This document shows positions 5,801 to 11,373 of a DNA stretch of 12,234 bases, in pieces. The stretch lies in NCBI GenBank assembly GCA_012799265.1, contig JAAZLP010000125.1:1-12234 (forward strand). The letters run 5' to 3'. Position 1 is the first letter of the stretch. Each line of letters begins with the position of its first letter. The notes under the pieces were generated by a model. That model was not told the origin of the DNA. It was given only the letters and a program-made list of their open reading frames with translations, and searched no databases. The translations under genes were made by a program, and so were the position numbers. This DNA comes from Phyllobacteriaceae bacterium (GTDB taxonomy: Bacteria; Pseudomonadota; Alphaproteobacteria; Rhizobiales; Devosiaceae).

Positions 5801-6559
5801 ATGAAAATCCTCGTCGCGGTAAAGCGCGTGGTCGATCACAACGTTCGCATCCGGGTTCGCCCCGATGGCTCGGGCGTCGAGACCAATGGCGTCCGCATGT
5901 CGATGAACCCCTTCTGCAAGCACGCTGTGGAAGCAGCGGTGCAACTGGCCGAAGCGGGCAAGGCTGAGGAAGTCGTCGTTGTTTCCATCGGGCCGAAAGC
6001 GGCCAATGACGTGATCCTCACTGCGCTCGCCATGGGCGCGCATCGCGGCATTCTCATTGAAACCGACGCGGCGCTTGAAACCCTTGCGATTGCCAAGCTT
6101 CTGGCTAGGGTCGTCGAGGAGGAAAAGCCGGACCTCATCCTGCTCGGCAAGCAGGCCGTCGACGACGACAGCAACCATGTCGGCCAGATGCTCGCTGCAC
6201 TGACCGAGCTGCCGCAGGCCACTTTCGCCTCGGAAATCACGCTGGACGGCACATCGCTCGAAGTCACCCGCGAGGTGGATTCCGGGCGCGAAACCATTGC
6301 CATGTCGCTCCCCGCCATCGTCACTGCCGATCTCCGCCTCAACACGCCGCGCAATGCTGCGCTGCCCATGGTGATGAAGGCACGGTCCAAGCCGCTGGCC
6401 GTGCACCCGGCATCCGATTTTGACGTCAATCTCGCCCCACGCCTGACGATCGAAAAAGTGTCGGCGCCGCCCGAGCGCGTGGCTGGCACAACAGTCGGTT
6501 CGGTGACGGAACTCGCCGGCATTATCGCGGCTGACATCAACGAACTGGAGGCCATCTGA
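5801..6559 (+). CDS. etfB: Electron transfer flavoprotein, beta subunit
   Basis: A 252-residue protein of the usual length for EtfB. It forms the AMP-binding half of the EtfAB heterodimer, which takes electrons from acyl-CoA and other dehydrogenases and passes them to ETF-quinone oxidoreductase. The N-terminus MKILVAVKRVVDHNVRIRV is characteristic. The nucleotide-binding loop GKQAVDDDSNHVGQM is at residues 116-130. The dehydrogenase recognition loop RNAALPMVMKARSKPL (184-199) keeps the lysines that are methylated in mammalian ETFB. This marks a conventional ETF rather than a bifurcating FixA-type one. GGAG (5791-5794) lies 6 nt upstream of the ATG. The TGA overlaps the etfA start by one base. 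The promoter should be in 5654-5790, but I see no confident -35/-10 pair. Confidence 0.96.
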   Translation: MKILVAVKRVVDHNVRIRVRPDGSGVETNGVRMSMNPFCKHAVEAAVQLAEAGKAEEVVVVSIGPKAANDVILTALAMGAHRGILIETDAALETLAIAKLLARVVEEEKPDLILLGKQAVDDDSNHVGQMLAALTELPQATFASEITLDGTSLEVTREVDSGRETIAMSLPAIVTADLRLNTPRNAALPMVMKARSKPLAVHPASDFDVNLAPRLTIEKVSAPPERVAGTTVGSVTELAGIIAADINELEAI

Positions 6560-7482
6560 TGAGAGTCCTCGTTCTCGCAGAAATCGACAACGGCACAATC
6601 TCGCCGGCCACCGCACGCATCGTCGCTGCCGCCAGCCAGCTCGGACCCGTTGATGTCCTTGTCTCGGGTCCCCAGTCTGCCGCCGATGCCGCCGCAAGCA
6701 TTGCTGGCGTCCAGCGCGTCCTCCACGCAGAGACCAACGCTCTGGCCGACGCCCTTGCCGGCCTTCTGGCTGACCTTGCCCCGCGCTACGACTACCTCGT
6801 TGCTGGTGCGTCAACGCTGGGCAAGGATGTCATGCCGCGCCTTGCCGCAAAACTCGACATCCAGCCGGTCACCGACATCGTCGCCATTGAAGCGCCAAAC
6901 CGCTTCACGCGCCCCATCTATGCCGGCAATGCGCTCGAAACCGTCACCGACAACCAGCCCCGGCACGTCCTCACTTTCCGCGCCTCGGCCTTCCGCCCGG
7001 CCGCTTCGGGCAATGCCGCGTCCGTCGAGCCGCTGGCGACCTCCGTTGCCTCTGCTGCCCGTTTCATCGCTGCGCATCGCACCGAGAGCGACATCCCCGA
7101 TCTCTCCACCGCCCAGATCGTCGTCGGTGGTGGCGTGTCTGTCGGTTCTACCGAAGGCTTCAAGCTCATCGAGCAGCTCGGCAAAACGCTCGGCGCTGCG
7201 ATTGGCGCGACGCGCGCGGCGGTTGACGCCGGCTACGCGCCCAATGACTGGCAGGTCGGGCAGACCGGCAAGATCATCGCCCCGGACCTCTACATCGCCG
7301 TCGGCATTTCCGGCGCGCTGCAGCATCTTGCCGGCATCCAGGGGGCCAAAAAGATCATTGCCATCAACAAGGATGCCGAGGCCTCGATCGTCAAGATTGC
7401 CGACGTGGCGCTCATCGGCGACCTCTTTGAGATCCTGCCACAGCTCACTGCGGAACTGGAGGCGCTCGGCATAAAACGCTGA
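6559..7482 (+). CDS. etfA: Electron transfer flavoprotein, alpha subunit (FAD-binding)
   Basis: A 307-residue partner of EtfB that holds the redox FAD. The N-terminal domain (MRVLVLAEID, about 1-185) is the EtfA/EtfB-like fold. The C-terminal FAD domain has GATRAAVDAGYAPNDWQVGQ (216-235), then TGKIIAPDLYIAVGISGALQ (236-255) and INKDAEASI (269-277), the standard FAD-contacting segments. ATG 6559 overlaps the etfB stop (TGATG), and GGAGG (6547-6551) lies 7 nt ahead, so the two subunits are translated in step. Sequence and length are ordinary for alphaproteobacterial EtfA. No ETF-quinone oxidoreductase or acyl-CoA dehydrogenase lies in this window, so the dedicated partner enzymes must be elsewhere. 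Confidence 0.96.
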   Translation: MRVLVLAEIDNGTISPATARIVAAASQLGPVDVLVSGPQSAADAAASIAGVQRVLHAETNALADALAGLLADLAPRYDYLVAGASTLGKDVMPRLAAKLDIQPVTDIVAIEAPNRFTRPIYAGNALETVTDNQPRHVLTFRASAFRPAASGNAASVEPLATSVASAARFIAAHRTESDIPDLSTAQIVVGGGVSVGSTEGFKLIEQLGKTLGAAIGATRAAVDAGYAPNDWQVGQTGKIIAPDLYIAVGISGALQHLAGIQGAKKIIAINKDAEASIVKIADVALIGDLFEILPQLTAELEALGIKR

Positions 7483-7503
7483 GCCCCAAAGGCGCGACTC
7501 GCA

Positions 7504-7531
7504 TTGCAAAAATTCCCCGCGCGCCTATAAA
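7504..7531 (+). promoter_or_regulatory. Putative sigma-70 promoter of the aminotransferase gene
   Basis: TTGCAA (7504-7509) and TATAAA (7526-7531) are separated by 16 nt, in the 79-nt gap after etfA. This is the most convincing -35/-10 pair in the window and would start transcription about 20-25 nt before the ATG at 7562. Confidence 0.5.
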
Positions 7532-7561
7532 GACCGCGCCTTTTCACCGGACCTCCGAAAA

Positions 7562-8746
7562 ATGTTCGAAACTCTGACCAAGGCCCCTGGCGACAAAATT
7601 CTGGCGCTCATGGGCGAATATGCTGCCGATACCCGTTCCACCAAGATCGACCTTGGCGTCGGTGTCTATAAGGACGAAAAGGGCGTGACCCCGGTCATGT
7701 CGTCTGTCCGCAAGGCCGAAGAGCGCATTCTTTCGAACGAGACTACCAAAACTTACCTCGGCATCGCCGGCAACAAGGGCTACGGCACCGCCGTACTCGA
7801 TCTGGTGCTCGCGCCGGAATTTGATCGCTCGCGCGTCCGCATTGCGCAGACCCCCGGCGGCACCGGTTCGCTCTGGGTGCTGATGCAGCTCATCAGCCGC
7901 GCCCGTCCGGGTGCGTCCTTCTATGTGTCGGACCCGACCTGGGCCAACCACATTCCGATGGCCAAGAATGCCGGTTTTGACCTCCAGACCTATCCCTATT
8001 TCGACGCCGAAACCCGCGGCGTGAAGTTCGACGCCATGCTGGCCACCCTCGACGGCCTCAAGGCTGGCGACGTCGTCCTGCTGCATGGCTGCTGCCACAA
8101 CCCGACCGGTGCCAACCTCACCCCCGCCCAGTGGGACAAGGTTGCCGAGAGCCTCGCGCGCACCGGCGCGCTGCCCTTCATCGATCTGGCCTATCTCGGC
8201 TTCGGCGACGGCATCGAAGCTGACGCCTATGGCACCCGCAAGGTTCTCGCCTCGGTCCCGGAAGCTGTCCTGGCTTTCTCCGGCTCGAAGAATTTCGGTC
8301 TCTACAAGGAGCGCGTTGGCGCCGCCATCTTCGTCGCCCGCAACAATGACGAAGCCGAAGTCACCAATTCGCAGCTCTTGAACATCATCCGCGGCGCCTA
8401 TTCGCAGCCGCCCGATCACGGTGCCGAGATCATCCGCACCATCCTGACCGACGCCGATCTGCGCAAGGAATGGGAAGAAGAACTCGGCGTCATGCGTAAC
8501 CGCATGATCGCGCTGCGTAAAAAGCTCGCCGAAGCCATCCGCGAACGCTCCAACGGCTCCGATTTCGACTTCGTCGCCGATCACCGCGGCATGTTCTCGC
8601 TGCTCGGTCTCACAAATGAAGCCGTCGAGCATTTAAAAGCCGAAAACGGTGTCTATATGACTGGTGATAGCCGCATCAACGTCGCTGGCATTCCCGAAGA
8701 TCGCGTGGGCGACCTGGCCAAGGCCATTCTCGACACAGTTCGCTAA
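7562..8746 (+). CDS. Aspartate/aromatic aminotransferase, class I fold (AspC/TyrB type)
   Basis: A 394-residue PLP enzyme of aminotransferase subgroup I-alpha, which exchanges amino groups between aspartate, aromatic amino acids or glutamate and their 2-oxo acids. The cofactor Lys243 lies in SGSKNFGLYKERVGA, nearly identical to the AspC/TyrB motif. Other active-site residues are Trp127 (DPTWANH), Asn180 (HNPTG), Asp208 and Tyr211 (IDLAYLGFGDG), Arg251 and Arg371 (SRINVAG). Arg277 in IIRGAYSQPP is 34 residues past the PLP lysine, the spacing of Arg292, which binds dicarboxylic side chains; this supports aspartate/glutamate use, while aromatic substrates cannot be excluded. No clear Shine-Dalgarno precedes the ATG, but the next in-frame ATG (codon 17, 7610) would delete conserved N-terminal sequence. 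Has its own likely promoter upstream and a hairpin downstream. Confidence 0.94.
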   Translation: MFETLTKAPGDKILALMGEYAADTRSTKIDLGVGVYKDEKGVTPVMSSVRKAEERILSNETTKTYLGIAGNKGYGTAVLDLVLAPEFDRSRVRIAQTPGGTGSLWVLMQLISRARPGASFYVSDPTWANHIPMAKNAGFDLQTYPYFDAETRGVKFDAMLATLDGLKAGDVVLLHGCCHNPTGANLTPAQWDKVAESLARTGALPFIDLAYLGFGDGIEADAYGTRKVLASVPEAVLAFSGSKNFGLYKERVGAAIFVARNNDEAEVTNSQLLNIIRGAYSQPPDHGAEIIRTILTDADLRKEWEEELGVMRNRMIALRKKLAEAIRERSNGSDFDFVADHRGMFSLLGLTNEAVEHLKAENGVYMTGDSRINVAGIPEDRVGDLAKAILDTVR

Positions 8747-8770
8747 GCCGGTGCTTGCGGCCCTCGGGCC

Positions 8771-8816
8771 AGCATGGAATACATTCGGGCCAAACGGCCC
8801 GAATGAGATGCTTTTT
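8771..8816 (+). terminator. Hairpin between aminotransferase and transaldolase (terminator or attenuator)
   Basis: A perfect 10-bp stem CATTCGGGCC / GGCCCGAATG (8782-8791 and 8796-8805) has loop AAAC. It can extend through an internal loop by AGCAT (8771-8775) pairing with ATGCT (8808-8812), leading straight into TTTT. The T-run is followed at once by the transaldolase ribosome binding site. It can end the aminotransferase transcript; whether it also regulates transaldolase expression is unknown. Confidence 0.65.
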
Positions 8817-8823
8817 AGGAGGG
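8817..8823 (+). promoter_or_regulatory. Strong ribosome binding site of the transaldolase gene
   Basis: AGGAGGG lies 4 nt before ATG 8828, one of the best Shine-Dalgarno sequences in the window, and abuts the T-run of the upstream hairpin. High translation fits a central carbon enzyme. Confidence 0.8.
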
Positions 8824-8827
8824 AACG

Positions 8828-9481
8828 ATGAAGTTCTTCGTCGACACTGCCGATACTGCCGCCATCAAGGAGCTTCACGAAGCTGGCCTCGTCGATGGCG
8901 TGACCACCAATCCGTCCCTGATCGCCAAGTCGGGCCGCGACTTCAAGGAAGTCATCAAGGAAATCTGCGACATCACCTCGGACCCGGTTTCCGCCGAAGT
9001 CGCCAGCCTCGAATATGACGGCATGGTCGCCGAAGGCGAGCACCTCGCCAAGATCGCGTCCAACGTCGTCATCAAGCTGCCGCTGACGCTCAATGGCCTC
9101 AAGGCGACCAAGTACTTCGCCAACAAGGGCATCAAGACCAACGTTACGCTCTGCTTCTCGGCCAACCAGGCACTCCTCGCTGCCAAGGCCGGCGCGACCT
9201 ACATCTCGCCCTTCATCGGCCGCCTCGACGACATCAATCTTGATGGCATGGAGCTGATCGAGAACATCCGTCAGATCTACGACAACTACCAGTTCGAGAC
9301 CCAGATTCTGGCCGCCTCGATCCGTACGCCTAACCACGTGACCCAGGCCGCCCTCGTTGGCGCCGACGTTGCGACCATTCCGCCGGATGTGATCAAGAAG
9401 CTGGCCAATCACCCGCTGACCAATGCGGGCATTGAAGGCTTCCTCAAGGATTGGGCCGCCACCGGCCAGTCGATCCTCTAG
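8828..9481 (+). CDS. tal: Transaldolase, short TalC/fructose-6-phosphate aldolase-like form
   Basis: A 217-residue TIM-barrel enzyme of the short transaldolase subfamily; long TalA/TalB enzymes exceed 310 residues. It transfers a dihydroxyacetone unit between sugar phosphates in the non-oxidative pentose phosphate pathway. Visible features are MKFFVDTADTAAIKELHE (strand 1 with Asp6), GVTTNPSLIAK (24-34), the Schiff-base Lys83 in VVIKLPLT, TNVTLCFSANQALLAAKAGA (104-123) and SPFIGRLDD. Phe110 in TLCF sits where fructose-6-phosphate aldolase has Tyr131 and TalB has Phe178, which favours transaldolase over aldolase activity. The strong AGGAGGG fixes the start. It is separated from the aminotransferase by a hairpin, so it may have its own promoter within the end of that gene, or depend on read-through. 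Confidence 0.93.
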   Translation: MKFFVDTADTAAIKELHEAGLVDGVTTNPSLIAKSGRDFKEVIKEICDITSDPVSAEVASLEYDGMVAEGEHLAKIASNVVIKLPLTLNGLKATKYFANKGIKTNVTLCFSANQALLAAKAGATYISPFIGRLDDINLDGMELIENIRQIYDNYQFETQILAASIRTPNHVTQAALVGADVATIPPDVIKKLANHPLTNAGIEGFLKDWAATGQSIL

Positions 9482-9491
9482 GACCACAACG

Positions 9492-9594
9492 ATCCCCACA
9501 CACGCGATGTCACCCCGGCGCAGGCCGGGGCCCATCCTGAGATGCGTGTGTGGGGATAGTTTTTCAGGATGGGTGCCGGCCTGCGTCGGCATGA
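9492..9594. repeat. Palindromic intergenic element (REP/MITE-like) between tal and mrp
   Basis: Two interleaved inverted repeats fill this gap. The first is a perfect 14-nt pair, ATCCCCACACACGC (9492-9505) with its complement at 9544-9557. The second is a 31-nt pair (9510-9540 with 9564-9594), matching at 26 positions and including CGCAGGCCGG and CCCATCCTGA. They overlap in a way that lets the RNA or DNA fold in alternative ways. Similar CCCCGGCGCAGGCCGGGG sequences are familiar as dispersed intergenic repeats in alphaproteobacteria; copies elsewhere in this genome cannot be seen here. It may also end the tal transcript. Confidence 0.75.
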
Positions 9595-9631
9595 TGATGG
9601 AGTTGCGGCGCTCTTGGCGCCCGTCACTCAA

Positions 9632-10690
9632 ATGGCCGACACCGAACTTTCCGCTGAGATCAAATCTGCTCTCGCCCGCGTCGAAATCCCCGGCGGCGGT
9701 GATCTCGCCTCCTATGCCGGCCTCTCGGAAATCATCGTCACCCCCGGCGCCATCGCCTTCGCCATTGCCGTTGCGCCCGGCATGGAGGCCGCCTTCGGCC
9801 CCGCCCGCGACGAAGCGCAGAAAGCCGCCCAAGCCATTGGCGGCGCGCGCAAGGTGATGGTCTCGGTCACCGCCGAAAAGTCCAACGCCCCCAAATTCTC
9901 CCACGGCAAGGCCGTCCCGCCGGGCAAGACCCGCGTCGATGGCGTCAAGCGCATCATCGGCGTCGGCTCGGGCAAGGGTGGCGTCGGCAAGTCCACCACC
10001 TCGGTCAATATCGCGCTGGCCCTCCAGGCCGAAGGCCTCAAGGTCGGCATTCTCGACGCCGATCTTTATGGCCCCTCCATCCCCAAACTCCTCGGCATCG
10101 AAGGCAAGCCGGCGATCCGCGAAGACGGGATCTTCCAGCCGCACGAAGCCTATGGCCTGAAAGCCATTTCCATCGGCTCCATGCTGGTCCCCGGCCAGGC
10201 CGTCGTCTGGCGCGGGCCCATGGCCACCTCAGGCCTGCGCCAGCTCCTGCGCGAAACCGATTGGGGCGACATCGACGTCCTCATCATCGACCTGCCGCCC
10301 GGCACCGGCGACATCCACATCGCGCTCTTCCAGCAGACCATCGTTGACGGCGTCGTCATCGTCTCGACCCCGCAGGACGTCGCCTGGATCGATGCTCAGA
10401 AGGCCATCGACATGCTGGGCAAGATGTCCGTGCCCGTCGTCGGCGTCGTCGAAAACATGAGCTATTTCATCGCCCCGGATACCGGCAAGCGCTACGACAT
10501 CTTCGGCACCGGCGGTGCCGAACGCGCAGCCGCAGACCTTGGCATCCCCTTCCTCGGCGCCATCCCGCTGGTCATGTCCATCCGCGAAAATTCCGATGCG
10601 GGCAGCCCGCCCGTCGTCGCTGAACCTGATGGCGCCGAGGCCGAAGCCTACCGCCTCATCGCCCGACGCCTCGTCGCCACCTTGGCATAG
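9632..10690 (+). CDS. mrp: Mrp/ApbC-type Fe-S cluster carrier ATPase (cysteine-free)
   Basis: A 352-residue P-loop ATPase of the Mrp/NBP35 family, whose members bind and transfer Fe-S clusters or assist their assembly. Residues 1-80 form a divergent MIP18/DUF59 domain. The ATPase domain has the deviant Walker A GSGKGGVGKST (112-122), LDADLYGPSIPKLLG (141-155) and Walker B VLIIDLPPGTGDIHIALFQQ (216-235). In family members that bind a cluster at the dimer interface, a CxxC follows ENMSYF; here the site reads ENMSYFIAPDTGKRYDIFG (274-292), and the whole protein has no cysteine. ATG 9632 was chosen because the upstream in-frame ATG 9569 lies inside the palindromic repeat and would add repeat-encoded residues. 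No Shine-Dalgarno is visible at either start. No terminator is seen before the toxin-antitoxin genes. Confidence 0.94.
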   Translation: MADTELSAEIKSALARVEIPGGGDLASYAGLSEIIVTPGAIAFAIAVAPGMEAAFGPARDEAQKAAQAIGGARKVMVSVTAEKSNAPKFSHGKAVPPGKTRVDGVKRIIGVGSGKGGVGKSTTSVNIALALQAEGLKVGILDADLYGPSIPKLLGIEGKPAIREDGIFQPHEAYGLKAISIGSMLVPGQAVVWRGPMATSGLRQLLRETDWGDIDVLIIDLPPGTGDIHIALFQQTIVDGVVIVSTPQDVAWIDAQKAIDMLGKMSVPVVGVVENMSYFIAPDTGKRYDIFGTGGAERAAADLGIPFLGAIPLVMSIRENSDAGSPPVVAEPDGAEAEAYRLIARRLVATLA

Positions 10691-10723
10691 ACAAGGAAAA
10701 TCCTTACATTGTGGTCTTGGAGG
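10682..10723 (+). promoter_or_regulatory. Putative promoter, operator and RBS of the toxin-antitoxin operon
   Basis: TTGGCA (10682-10687) and TACATT (10705-10710), 17 nt apart, make a plausible promoter overlapping the mrp stop. The spacer carries the interrupted palindrome AAGGA-AAA-TCCTT (10693-10705), a fair operator candidate, since AbrB-type antitoxins usually repress their own operon. GGAGG (10719-10723) lies 6 nt ahead of the antitoxin ATG. Confidence 0.4.
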
Positions 10724-10729
10724 TGTGCG

Positions 10730-10945
10730 ATGATCACCAGCAAGCTCACCAGCAAGGCGCAGACGACCATACCCCAGGCAGTTCGGACGGCCCTCCGCCT
10801 CCGCGAGGGGGACGAGATCGCCTATGTCATCCAGGATGGCCGGGTAATCATTACCCGCGCCCAGACAGCCCCCGCAGAAGACCCATTCGGTGCCTTCTCC
10901 GAGTGGGACAGCGAAGCTGATCGAAAAGCCTATGCCGGGCTTTGA
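10730..10945 (+). CDS. AbrB/PrlF-type antitoxin
   Basis: A 71-residue protein with an N-terminal swapped-hairpin AbrB DNA-binding domain: SKLTSKAQTTIPQAVRTALR (4-23), REGDEIAYVIQDGRVIITRA (25-44). An acidic tail follows, DPFGAFSEWDSEADRKAYAGL (51-71), of the kind that wraps and blocks the cognate toxin in PrlF/MazE-like antitoxins. GGAGG at 10719-10723 sets ATG 10730; an in-frame ATG at 10709 would precede the Shine-Dalgarno. The 3' end overlaps the downstream PemK/MazF gene by 14 nt, the usual coupled type II toxin-antitoxin order with antitoxin first. Likely autorepresses the pair, possibly through the palindrome at 10693-10705. Confidence 0.9.
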   Translation: MITSKLTSKAQTTIPQAVRTALRLREGDEIAYVIQDGRVIITRAQTAPAEDPFGAFSEWDSEADRKAYAGL

Positions 10946-11273
10946 ACGCGGGACCATCGTCCGCGTACCATTCCCCTATACCAACCGACCCGTCCAACAG
11001 CACCGCCCCGCCGTCGTGGTGTCGGCGCGCTCGTTCAACGACCAGTCTCATCTGCTTTGGGTGGTGATGATCACCAGCGCGGAAAATCGGCCATGGCCGG
11101 GAGATATCTCGCTCGGTCAGAACTACGCTGACTTTGGCCTGCCTGCGCCCTCGGTGATCCGCCCCGCCAAGATCGCCACCATCGAAGCCGCACAGGCGTC
11201 GGCAATCGGGATACTCCCCGCCGAGCTTCTCCGCAGCCTCGACCGCGCTCTCCTTGCAACACTGGGCGCATGA
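10932..11273 (+). CDS. PemK/MazF-family toxin (predicted endoribonuclease)
   Basis: A 113-residue protein of the PemK/MazF fold; family members are ribosome-independent mRNA interferases that arrest growth when not bound by antitoxin. Family features are the N-terminal strand motif FERGTIVRVPFPYTNRP (4-20), HRPAVVVSARSF (24-35), the central LLWVVMITSAENRPWPGDIS (41-60) and the C-terminal GLPAPSVIRPAKIATIEAAQ (69-88). Length is normal and the frame is intact, so it is probably functional. ATG 10932 lies inside the antitoxin gene (14-nt overlap), with only a weak purine stretch ahead, consistent with translation coupled to the antitoxin. An earlier in-frame ATG at 10890 would add 14 residues with no family resemblance. 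Confidence 0.9.
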   Translation: MPGFERGTIVRVPFPYTNRPVQQHRPAVVVSARSFNDQSHLLWVVMITSAENRPWPGDISLGQNYADFGLPAPSVIRPAKIATIEAAQASAIGILPAELLRSLDRALLATLGA

Positions 11274-11286
11274 CTCCTACGACGCA

Positions 11287-11314
11287 TTTAAATCGATTGC
11301 TGAAATCGATTGCA
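11287..11314. promoter_or_regulatory. Two LacI-type operator-like sites before the glycoside hydrolase
   Basis: AAATCGATTGC occurs twice (11290-11300 and 11303-11313), each centred on the palindrome AATCGATT with a central CG, as in LacI/GalR-family operators; the second copy reads TGAAATCGATTGCA. Centre-to-centre spacing is 13 bp. They lie 60-87 nt upstream of the start codon, suggesting sugar-controlled expression of the hydrolase. The regulator gene is not in the window. Confidence 0.55.
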
Positions 11315-11347
11315 TAACATTCTTTCTCGGGCTATCCCGCTAATAAA

Positions 11348-11369
11348 GCGGTGCTAAGCCGCGGGGAGG
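11348..11369 (+). promoter_or_regulatory. Small hairpin and ribosome binding site of the glycoside hydrolase
   Basis: GCGG (11348-11351) can pair with CCGC (11359-11362) around a 7-nt loop, directly followed by GGGGAGG (11363-11369), 4 nt before ATG 11374. The Shine-Dalgarno is strong and fixes the start; the short stem may be incidental. Confidence 0.55.
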
Positions 11370-11373
11370 AAAG

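Noticed and set aside
5618..6814. 398-codon open frame on the minus strand
   Set aside because: Antisense to etfB and the start of etfA, both certain genes; the composition is that of a shadow frame.
9569..9631. Upstream ATG of mrp giving 21 extra residues
   Set aside because: The extra residues (MGAGLRRHDDG...) are translated from the palindromic repeat; Mrp homology begins at the ATG at 9632.
8633..10144. 503-codon open frame on the minus strand
   Set aside because: Antisense to transaldolase and Mrp, crosses the palindromic repeat, and has no recognisable domain.
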